Source: Cucumis sativus (Eukaryota; Streptophyta; Magnoliopsida; Cucurbitales; Cucurbitaceae). Taken from it: a stretch of 64,000 bases of DNA. Below, one piece after another: positions 54,597 through 64,000 of this stretch. The stretch lies in contig NC_026655.2 in NCBI RefSeq assembly GCF_000004075.3, positions 4,402,001-4,466,000 on the forward strand. Direction: 5' to 3'. How positions within the stretch are numbered: position 1 is the first letter of the stretch; the number at the start of each line of letters is the position of its first letter. The notes beneath the pieces are model-generated. The model was not told the DNA's origin, made no database searches, and was given only the letters and a program-made list of their open reading frames with translations. Position numbers and translations under genes: made by a program.

Positions 54597-54632
54597 CGGA
54601 AGCGCGCGGATGAAGCACCGAGCGCGCTTCCG
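54597..54632. promoter_or_regulatory. 11-base perfect inverted repeat in the EXO1 promoter
   Basis: The left arm CGGAAGCGCGC (54597-54607) and right arm GCGCGCTTCCG (54622-54632) are exact complements around a 14-base spacer. It is a GC-rich palindrome in AT-rich DNA and could bind a dimeric factor or form a stem in a transcript. Confidence 0.75.
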
Positions 54633-54647
54633 GCCATTTAAAACACC

Positions 54648-54655
54648 TTTCGCGG
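54648..54655 (+). promoter_or_regulatory. E2F-like site upstream of EXO1
   Basis: TTTCGCGG fits the plant E2F consensus WTTSSCSS and lies about 310 bases before the EXO1 start codon. E2F control is common for plant DNA replication and repair genes. Confidence 0.5.
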
Positions 54656-54965
54656 TAAAACTATTTCAAGCCATTTGACCCTATTGTCCTTACTCCGATC
54701 ACAATATTACGAAACACTCGAAAACGATTTCCCTTCCTTTTTGTTTTCTTTTGTGGCCATTCGCATTAATTGCATTTGCTCTATTATGCTTGCTCTACCC
54801 CTGTCTCTGCTTCCACATTTGCTTTCCCTCCCGCCATTATCGATGCTTTGAGCTTTTCATCAGTGCCACAACGTTTGAGGTTCAAAAGAAGGGGAAAAAC
54901 TAAGTTAAAACCCCCAAAACCCTTGGACTTCTCTTTGAAAATCGTCGGTGTTTTGTTCTAGTGAA

Positions 54966-57900
54966 ATGGGGATAAAAGACCTCCTCAGGTTTATGAAGCC
55001 CTACATTGAGCCCATTCACATCAAGAAATACGCGGGCGAACGTGTAATGTATCCCGTGTTTCTATTTGGTTGTTTAGTTTACTTGATTCATTGATTCTTG
55101 AACCGAGCTTTTTTTGCAGGTGGGTATCGACGCGTATAGCTGGCTCCACAGAGGAGGTAACGTTTCTGCTTCTTCATTATTGCAATGTGTTCTTTTTGTG
55201 ATGTTTGGGAGGGGGGGTTGTTATCCATTTTATTAACACTGCTTTTGTAACAGCTTATTCTTGTAGTATGGAGATTTGTCTTAACTCTAATAGTGATAAG
55301 AAATGGCGATATATAGACTACTGTATGCATAGAATCAATCTGCTTCGTCACTATGAGATAGTCCCAGTTGTTGTTTTCGACGGCGGGAATATTCCGTGTA
55401 AGGCAGTCACTCACCAAGAAAGGCACAGGTATGTTCTCACTGTTTATAGTATTATTCTCTTTTGAAATTTTGTAGTTTAGCTTGTTGTAAAAATGGGTGT
55501 ATATGGCCTTCCCAGAAAAAAAGAGAAAAACAGGGAATTAGCGATGGAGAAGCTGAAAGAAGGGAATGTTAATGCTGCCTCTGAGCTTTTCCAGGTTTTT
55601 GACATTCTATAGATGCTATACTTTTACGGTTATACTATTTACATTCAGCTTTCAAAACTGGGAGTATCTTTCAGATGTGGGAGCTAAAAGTTTTACATTT
55701 GAAGTATAATTTATTCACTAATAAGCTCGGCTCAAACTCACTCACTGCATCAATGACAAAGTATATTGCTGTTAAGGAGTTGAATATGTTGTTACTAGTG
55801 TATTTGGGTTCTCATTAAAAAAAATATGAAGCCACCTGACTATCAAAGTTTAAATTGGCTAGTAGTTAACAAGAGCCTAGTTAACAAGGAGTTATAGAGA
55901 ATGAGTTAAATCCATGGTGATGTTGGCTACCTATCTAAGATTTAATATTCTATAACTTGCCTTGACATTCTAGTGGGTAGGATTCAACAAGTTGTCTTGT
56001 GAAATTAGTGGAGGTATGAGTAATGTAATGTGAAAAAAAAAAAAAAGTTTAAGCAATCTCCATTGCCTCTCACTTTGCAAAATACTCCCTTTTATTCGTT
56101 CACAAGCAATCTAATGTGAATTTTAGATGCTTTTTATTATAGTTTGTATTCATGTCTAATTTCACGTTGTCTTTTTTTTTTTTGGTAGCGAGCAGTGAAC
56201 ATTACTCCATCCATAGCAAATCAACTAATAAAGGCAAGTGCTTTTCACATAATACAAATACAAATACATTGTATTCACATTTACCATTTTTTAAAACAGA
56301 GTTTCTTGATAAATATCTGAACTTCGGTATGCTAGTTGTGATCACACTGCATCAACAGAGTGTTTCTACTTTTCTCCTACATTAACTGTTTCAGTTGTTC
56401 ATCATTCTAGCTTCTTAGAGAACACGACATCGAATTTGTGGTAGCCCCTTATGAGGCTGATGCACAGTTGGCATATCTTTCCAGCCTTGGAACACTAAAC
56501 GGAGGAATTGCGGCTGTGATCACAGAGGATAGTGACATGATTGCATATGGTTGTAAAGCTGTAAGAACTTGCACAATGCTTTGATTTGATGCAAATGGAG
56601 GTCCAGTGCTCTCATGCTGCCTTTGTTTGAACTATTTGTTGCACGAAAGTGTCAAGCCTTTCTTTGTGTTGATTGGGATTGCTTTGCAGACAATCTTTAA
56701 GATGGACCGATATGGCAATGGTGAAGAGATGATGCTAGATAAGATTTTTGACTCTGCAGGCTGTACACCTTCCTTCAAAGATTTTGACAAGGAATTGCTC
56801 ACAGGTGAACTCCTAGTCCCCCGTCCCCCATATTTTCCTTGCAATTGAACGTGAACAATTTTTATTGCAATCAACATTACTTGCACCGAAGCAAACTGAC
56901 TTCTGTTTCTGTTTTCTACAGGCATGTGTGTCTTAGCTGGCTGTGACTTTCTTCCTTCAGTTCCTGGAATCGGCATCGCAAGGGCTTACGCATTGGTCTC
57001 CAAGTATCGGAATCTGGAACGTGTAAGCACATCTGTTTTCTCTTGCATCCAAAATTTTTAATGATTGATCATAACCCTAAACCCTAAACTTTAAACCTAT
57101 AGAGGCGTTCAAGAAATTTTCTACACTCTTTTATCCAAAAAGAAATAATAACAATCTACATCCCCTTGGAAAAAAGAAAAAAGGGACATTTGAGATGTTT
57201 GTGCCTAAAACCATCCAACGTGTGCCAAGTCATATCTTCCTTTTCTACGGACAAGGAAATATTCTTTTATGTGACAGCAAGTGCATGGTTACCATTGAGC
57301 AGTAAGATTCATCTCACGGTTTTCTTTACATTCTCAGCAATAGATTCGGGCCTTCAGCTGCAGTAAATTTCTCCTATTCTAGAGCTCAAGCTTTTAAAAT
57401 TTGATAACTGGATACTCTCTTACACTTCAGCTACCTTTCTCTTGGATAGTTCAATTGACATATCGTTATATAATTCATTCATTCATTTTATCGCCACTGC
57501 AAAACTTAAATATCACTTGTGTGGCTATTTACTTTTAAGCCATCTCAGGTTTTGACTTCATAAACAACGTTTGAGAGCAATCATCTAAAGCTGGTTTTAA
57601 TTGGCATCTCTTTCAGGCTCTCTCTGCTTTGAAGCTTCAGAAAAAGGAACAAATGCCTGAAGATTACTTCAAACTTTTCAGACAAGCTATGGCAGTCTTT
57701 CAGCATGCAAAAATGTGTGTGTGTACAATGAAAATGTGATTTAGCATTAACCACTAATTCCATAATGTATTCATCCAATGACTTGTTTTAGTTCCATGCA
57801 GTTATGATGCTGAAACGAGGAAGCTTATACCCATGAAACCGCTTCCCCTAGAGCTTCTGCAGGTCCTAGGTGAAGAAATTGATTTTTTGGGACCGTATCC

Positions 57901-59700
57901 TTTATCCAATAACCATTTTTACCTGCTTGAGTTCGTATTTTCTTGGGAACTGTCATCTTTATTCCCACACGAGTACATATCAATATAAGCATTAGAAGTA
58001 GAGTGAGAGACTCCTGAAGTTAAAGGGCCAACCTTCGTCTAACGATTCTGTATTAATTTATCTGATATTATCATGTCTGGCTTTGTGCCTTGTTTGATCA
58101 ATGCCCCTGCACATCGATACAATTCTTCATTAAAGCTACTTTGGTTATTGGTACTGTGATTAATATCAAGGAACCTGGGACGGAGGATGAGTTAATGACC
58201 AATTCTTGGTGGATTTTGTTGGAGGGCGTAAAATATATGCTTTTTTTAGTAACTAGTCAGGAACCATTTTTTTTTGTTATTATTTTTCTTTAACCAATTA
58301 TGATGGAAATAGAGATATGCCTCCTTCAATAGCTGTTTCAATAGCCGAAGGAAGGTTAAACCCCGTAACTATGGAGGCCTTTAACTATTTCTCGAGTGAA
58401 GAATGTAACCAAGACCTTATAATAAAGAATAAAGAAATACTTCCAAGGACGGAGAAAGCTGAGGTATCTGAGGAGGAGAGCTGTTTTATGGTCGTTGGTA
58501 AGGACAGAGAAAGACATATCCCAGGTTAGTTTTCTGGTACAACTTGAAGATACTTATTCCTGGTTCAAGCTTAAGTTTCCTTTCAATTTCAATAATATGA
58601 TATTTCTTTTATAATTTTTATATTTTTTAATTCTTGATTCCCGATAAAAGCAAAGAAAATAGAAACTAGCACAGACATGAGTCGGCCAAAGAACTTTAAA
58701 ACAGCAAAGTTCGCATTTCTGTGGTTAGTAGGAAACATTGTTACTTGCAAACTTGACTTGGTAGATGCATCTAGTTATCTATAAACGCCCTTAAGGTTAC
58801 TAGAATACATTAGAAATACCTTGATGGATTCCCACCGTAACTCAATTGAAGAAGTCTATATTTAGAACGTTTGAGTGAAGGTTGTGGTATATGTGGTCTT
58901 TTTAATATAATTTTAAACTGGTTTTGAAAATTAACTCAAATTCCAATAAGTTGAATGACACGAAGCTCCTTCAAAAACTAATGTTTTGATAGTATGTTAA
59001 GTTATTCTTTGAATGTAATTTTCAAAATATATTCTTAACCAAAACAAATACAAATACTTTATTATAGTTAATTTTATGATATATCGAATTGTGGAATGAA
59101 CTATATTGAGAATGTTCAATAACTAATCATCTTCATCATTTTATGACAGATAAGAAAATTAAACCTGTAGCAGGCTATAAGAAGTCTAAAGAAGACTTTG
59201 CACTTGAGAAGCTAATTACACCGTCGAGTGTTCCAAGAACAAATGAAGTCAAGCCTGTTCTTAACTACAAATCAATAAAGACTCCGGATAACAATCCATT
59301 CAAGAGAAGGAAAGTTGATGAATTGCCCTTGGAACCAACGCAAAGGGTTGATGAAGAAGTTTCAGTCGTAAGTGAGGATGAATGTGCCTTATTATCGAGC
59401 GCCACTTCAGATAACTTAATATCAAAATCTTCTAATAAAAGAAAACTAAACGAAGCTCTTACTGACCAAAAGGACAATGCTATTGAGCATATATCAGGGG
59501 TGACCCAAGAAGAGGATTTGGTGCTGTTAGAACTGCCACCAGAATCCCAAAAAAGCGTAAACTCAAAGGCAAGCAGTGCTATAGGTAGAAAAAGAGTTGT
59601 AGGCAAGGAGAACAAGGGAAAGAGTAATAGTTCAGGGATTCCAAAGAATAGTATATTGAACTTCTTCTCTAGAGTATTATCATGTAAATTTCTGTCTTGA
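54966..59700 (+). CDS. EXO1: Exonuclease 1 (XPG/FEN1-family 5'-3' nuclease), 577 aa
   Basis: Twelve exons: 54966-55043, 55120-55156, 55254-55428, 55516-55594, 56189-56233, 56411-56560, 56690-56804, 56922-57022, 57617-57714, 57802-57894, 58313-58524 and 59150-59700; sum 578 codons. EXO1 resects DNA ends and removes mismatched strands in repair and recombination. Key motifs: [10 protein letters not shown] start, [11 protein letters not shown] (Asp ~30), [44 protein letters not shown] (H3TH region). The metal-binding acidic residues of the XPG-N and XPG-I domains are all present. The C-terminal third is Lys/Ser/Glu-rich and disordered. The intron at 56234-56410 is GC..AG and that at 57895-58312 looks U12-type. 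The final nine residues after NFFSRV may be replaced by a further exon; this is not resolved. Plant EXO1 exists in long and short forms; this resembles the shorter one (At1g18090, from memory). Confidence 0.9.
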
Positions 59701-60116
59701 CAATCCATTCTGTACTTCTCTAGAGTGTAATTTTTCTGCATGGATTGACCGATGCAATCTTCTTAAATAGCCGTTTCAATATTTAATGGTATTGATGATA
59801 AGAAGGCAGTCTTGTTTTGATCCAAATCAGCTGAATGGGGAAGGCCAGGAAAGCTGTTGAAATTATCTTGATATTACAACTAGATACGTAGTTGGTTTGG
59901 ATTGTTAGAATTGATATTTCTTATGAAAAGTTAACTAATTTTATTCCTTAAGGTGGCAAACTTAGACATCACCTCAGATTGGAACTCGTCCATTTTTACC
60001 AGAAGATTACAATGGCAAGGAAATAGATGGATACAATATTACAGCTCATGAAGAACTAAAGCTTTCTAGGGGCCAAATACATGGTAGAAACTAAGAAAAG
60101 TGGAGACTGAAGCTCC
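59701..60116. other. Convergent 3' spacer between EXO1 and beta-glucosidase
   Basis: About 415 bases in which both genes end. It is presumably 3' untranslated sequence on both sides. No other feature was seen. Confidence 0.6.
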
Positions 60117-62960
60117 TCATTTCTTCTTTCTTTCAAGTAGTTGCTTGAACCAATATGCAGACATCTTTGGATACCTCTTAAGATTACTATAATCTACATA
60201 GACAATGCCAAATCTTGACGTGTACCCCAACCTCCATTCGAAGTTGTCAAGCAAGGACCAAGCAAAATATCCAATAACGTTAGCTCCATCGTCAACTGCC
60301 TTCTTGAGTTGTGTCAGATAGCCTTTGTAGAAGTTGATTCTAGTAGTATCATGTAGTCCCTTTGGAAGAGTGACATTACCTGGGTCATCCATGCCTGCAA
60401 ATCCAATTTCCTTTTAAAGTTAACACAAATATTGAACTACTATTTCTTTGATCTCAATAGATTGTTGATTACCATTTTCTGATAGAATGACAGTTGGGTT
60501 CCCATAGTACTTTTTCACATACATTAATGCTTTGTACATTCCCCATGGGACATTGTATAGCCAATAAGAATGAGCCTGTAAATGATTGAAATCATAACTT
60601 TCAGGATAAAGCAGACAACTCTTATTTGCTAATATAACTAAGAACACGAAGAAGTGAAAGTACCCTTGGGCCAATAGGAACTCCATTCTTCTCATCTGCA
60701 TAGTTATTGTCAAGCTTGGGTCAGTAGAAGGCTTAAAAGGACAAACAAAAGTTGAAACATTTTCATTTCAATTTCTTAAAAGGACATGTGAAAGATAGCT
60801 AGCTCACAGGCAAATCCTGCATTCCAGTCTTGTTGGTAGCCAGGCACTTTAGCTTTTCGTTGATGCGGATCATACATGTAGTAAGTCGTGTATTGGTTTA
60901 TCCCGACTAAGTCTATCGAGCCTTTCACCATTTTGACTTCCTCCTTTGTGAACTTAGGCAGCCTGTTACCCACGATATTTTGAACTGTTCTAGGATACTC
61001 ACCATATACAATAGGATGAAGAAACCTAAGCGAATCCGAAACATTCACGCGAACGAACATTTTAGTATGAAAGAAATGGATATGAAAATGGATAAGCATC
61101 AAGGGTGTTGAACTTTTACCATCCAATGTGGAAATCTCTTGCCCTTTGAGCAGCATAGTTGTCAGCCTTTGAACGAGTAAGAGGTTCGTACCAAACGAAA
61201 TCCAAAAGAATACCAATTCTTCCCTTTTGTTTTTCCTAAACCAGCAAAATCCCAATGAGAAATCCTAAAGAGACTTTTTCATGTCTTATGTATGTGTAAA
61301 ATTGTCTAAACTAACTTGATACTTCTGACGATATCGTTGAACAGCAGCTGCATGAGAAAGAATCAAATGATGGGCAGCAATATAAGGTTCGGTCCCCGAA
61401 TTTCCAGCCGTGCAATTTCCGTATGCTTTAGAACACCTCCCAGGAGCAAAAAAACCATTATCATATCCTAGAGCTGCCACGACTCTTGGTTCGTTAAACG
61501 TCATCCAATTCTTAACTCTATCCCCAAACGTTTTGAAACAAAATTCTGCATAATCTGCAAAATCCTTCCTACAAAAAACCAAAACCACATTTAACATTCA
61601 AACTCCAATTCAAACCATCTATACCGTTACCAATAACCAAACTACTACAGGAAAAGTAAAATTCTTACACTACTCTGTCACTCAATAGGCCTTTATACTC
61701 TTCTTCCAAGGCTTGAGGAAGATCATAGTGATACAAATTAGCATAAGGAGTTATGCCTACAAAACAATGAATCAAATCAAGTGTTATTACAGTGTTTGGT
61801 CAATCAAAAGGTGAAAACTTAATAATGTTTGGTAAACCTTCTGCTTGTTCTCACCTCTTTTGAGTAAATAGTTAATCAACTTATTGTAGTATGCAACTCC
61901 CTTCCAATTCACTTTCCCTCTTCCATCTAACATTAACAACACACTTGAAAATTAATGAAAAAGTAAAAAGTAAAAAGTAAAAACTTCACACCTTAACATT
62001 ATAATAATGGCAGTGCTTCAATCAATTACTTGGGAAGATTCTGGACCATGAAATTGAGAAGCGGTATGCATCAAAATTTAGCTTGGCCATGATGTCAATG
62101 TCTTGCTGTTACATTAAAAAGCCATTAAAGATCTCATCGATAATATATTTAGGTCCAATTTTGTATGAAGAAATCCCAAACTCATAATTTTTTTTGTCAA
62201 TTTATAAACTTCAAGTTTAGCCACCGAAATTTTGAAATCTAAAAAAAAAAAAAAACAAAAAGTATAGTTTTTAAAAACTTGCCTTTTGCCTTTGAAATTT
62301 GGTTAAGAAATAAAGCATTATGATGAGTAAACCACCGACATAAATCATAAATAGTTAACTTCTTTGGACAAATTGCCAAAACTATAGTTGCAATAACACG
62401 CTCAAATGGTTCAAATTTGATTCTTCAAACTTATCCGTTATAGAAATTGAACTTCCAAATGATAAAAGTTGAATGGTTGAAAGTACAAAGGCCTATAATG
62501 GCAACTAACACTGGTGGTTCTTTCCAATTTGTGCTTATTAAATGGTTTTAAAAAGTATAGAAACTCATGAAAGACTGAATACCGGATATTTATGATACTG
62601 ATCCACCGAGATCTCTCCAGTACCATTGTTCGCTACAATTCCTGTTCCCAAAACAAAACCACATTCCCAAATTAGTTAAACAGCTAAAAACTAAAACAGA
62701 ATCAGTTCAAAGTAAGAAAAATCAAATCCATGGATAATTGTACCAGGCTTTTTGATGAAGACATCCCAAATGCTGGGGCCACGCCCTTCCTTATCCGCCA
62801 TTCCCTCCACCTGATACGCCGACGTCGCCGTTCCAAAGATGAATCCCTTGGGAAAGCTGTCTCGGCTAAGTCCGCCGGTGTCGAAATGGACGGTCTCAAG
62901 GTGCATTGCGGTGGCCGCACACAGCATGCAGACCACCGGTAGTAACAAAGCAACTCGCAT
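60117..62960 (-). CDS. BGLU44: Glycoside hydrolase family 1 beta-glucosidase, secreted, 503 aa
   Basis: Eleven exons: 62744-62960, 62583-62641, 62030-62105, 61855-61926, 61669-61756, 61316-61568, 61120-61235, 60808-61025, 60664-60695, 60473-60575 and 60117-60394; sum 504 codons. GH1 enzymes cut beta-glycosides with retention. The acid/base Glu is in [10 protein letters not shown] (~197) and the nucleophile Glu in VILSENGMDDP (~410), both intact. [15 protein letters not shown] and [13 protein letters not shown] are standard. The start [19 protein letters not shown] is a clean signal peptide. An in-frame ATG 22 codons upstream (63026) exists, but would put a polar stretch before the signal. Sequence is closest, as recalled, to BGLU44/43 (At3g18080/At3g18070), reported to prefer mannosides and cell-wall oligosaccharides. 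It is convergent with EXO1. Confidence 0.92.
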
Positions 62961-63349
62961 CCTCAAAACCACACTCAACGGGGAGTTGGAAACTTGCAAT
63001 GGAGGTGTGATAGAGAGCTTACTCAAAGCATCACTTCACTGACTCTCCATTTTTATAGATGAAATAATAACCATTAAATTAAAATATCATTTTGTTAACT
63101 CTCTAATTACTTTCTCCAATTTCTCTTTTATACTTTCATACAAATTATTATCCATAAGGTTTGATCAACGAAATTATGACATTTCACATTAGTGTAATTA
63201 AGTTCTAAACTTATAATTTAACCTATCTTATTCATTTTTAGTTAAATTACAAAACTGGTTGCAATAATAATAATAATAAAAAAAAGAAGATAGAATTGAT
63301 TTTCATGATTTTAACTTTTAGTTTTCAATTAAATGATTGTAAAAAATAA

Positions 63350-63570
63350 TAATGGACAAAATATTTACCTTCAACCAGAATTATAAAAAAATAGCAAAAT
63401 TTTTTATAGAAAGTAATAGAAGTTATTACATTAGAATCCAAAATTTTGCTATAAATGAATTTTTTTTTAAAAATAGTAGATTTTACAAAATATTTGCAAC
63501 CTATAACAAATTCTATAAGATAAAATTCAGAGTTTTGCAATATTTTAATTTATTTTGTTATTTTTAAAAT
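63350..63570. repeat. AT-rich dispersed repeat at the right end
   Basis: AATAGCAAAATTTTTTATAG, CAAAATTTTGCTATAAATG, and the ending CAATATTTTAATTTATTTTG follow the plan seen at 7385-7412 and 54365-54395. Short frames of 71 codons on both strands here are AT-rich repeat translations, not genes. Confidence 0.45.
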
Positions 63571-63933
63571 GAAATTTAAATAGTTTGTTTTTTTTTTATT
63601 ATTTTTTAATAACCCTTCTTAATTATAGACTATAAAATATTAAAATTAAAATTTCTTCGATACAAATTAAACCAAATTTACACTAATAAAACTATCCACC
63701 AACTTTATAAATTTTGGAAAGATAATTGGTTGATATTAAAATTGAATATTACAAAGAAAAGAGCAAACGTAAATAAATAAAAAAGAGAAGAAATGGAAAA
63801 AAATGAAAGGTTGAAGAAAATGGTGTGTCCATACAAAAATGGGGTCCAGAAGAAATAATGATTTAAGGCATCTTTTCCACATATCTTTCCATTTGATATT
63901 TCTTTCTTTAATCATTTTTGTCCTTACCTTTTA

Positions 63934-63951
63934 TATATATATATATATATT
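63934..63951. repeat. AT dinucleotide microsatellite
   Basis: About nine consecutive TA units followed by TATAATTG; a simple repeat. Confidence 0.8.
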
Positions 63952-64000
63952 ATAATTGATTTGGAAGATTATTGTGTTGGAATTTTTAGAATTGCTCGTG

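Larger units (their letters stand above)
54108..54965. promoter_or_regulatory. Shared divergent promoter region of MOS4 and EXO1
   Basis: Both start codons point outward from this 858-base segment. It holds a GCGGCCGCCCGCG-rich patch at about 54182-54195 close to MOS4, an AT-rich repeat-like insert (54270-54430), an 11-base inverted repeat (54597-54607 and 54622-54632), and an E2F-like site (54648-54655) on the EXO1 side. Confidence 0.6.
63027..64000. other. Beta-glucosidase promoter and AT-rich end of window
   Basis: The 63027-63300 part is the likely promoter/leader. Beyond it is very AT-rich DNA with no supported gene. A dispersed repeat is suspected at 63350-63570 and a short AT dinucleotide tract lies at about 63934-63951. 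Confidence 0.5.

Noticed and set aside
59265-59741. 158-codon minus-strand open frame
   Set aside because: It is the complement of the last EXO1 exon; its Ser/Leu-rich composition comes from the Glu/Lys-rich sense strand.

Overview
This is a stretch of nuclear DNA from a dicot plant. Its genes have many short exons with GT..AG introns, the spacers are AT-rich, and every recognisable product is a plant nuclear gene, including plastid-targeted MurG and NdhT-type proteins and the plant microRNA miR159. Plant L1-type LINE tails, a tRNA-derived SINE and an AT-rich dispersed repeat seen several times fit a cucurbit (Cucumis-like) genome, but the family assignment is an inference. No prokaryotic, organellar or viral gene cluster was found, and I see no convincing new multi-gene system. 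The most interesting signals are in gene architecture and small RNA.

Layout, left to right. 1-10.9 kb: a RING-H2 E3 ligase (+), an alpha/beta hydrolase of the UCP031088 type (-), and a plastid MurG-like glycosyltransferase (-). 13.1-14.8 kb: a DUF599 membrane protein (-). 15.5-20.4 kb: nuclear poly(A) polymerase PAPS1 (-). 24.0-25.6 kb: an intronless CCT4 chaperonin subunit (-). 27.8-29.5 kb: a transposon nest (two LINE tails, a MITE-like element and a SINE). 29.6-38.2 kb: translation release factor eRF3 (-), with at least 18 coding exons. 44.66-44.86 kb: a MIR159 precursor (+) in an otherwise gene-poor 9 kb. 47.6-48.9 kb: an NdhT/CRRJ-like J-domain protein (-). 51.3-54.1 kb: splicing factor SPF27/MOS4 (-), head to head with EXO1 exonuclease (+, 55.0-59.7 kb). 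60.1-63.0 kb: a GH1 beta-glucosidase close to BGLU44 (-).

The genes do not form an operon-like pathway. The gene content does match, from memory, Arabidopsis neighbourhoods: At1g73740-73760 for the first three genes, and the paired segments At1g17980-18090 and At3g18070-18215 for most of the rest. The window therefore looks like an ancestral block kept together here and divided between duplicated segments in Arabidopsis.

Exon coordinates were built by hand from reading frame, splice-site consensus and recalled family sequence. Every multi-exon model below closes in frame, but none was checked by alignment or RNA data.
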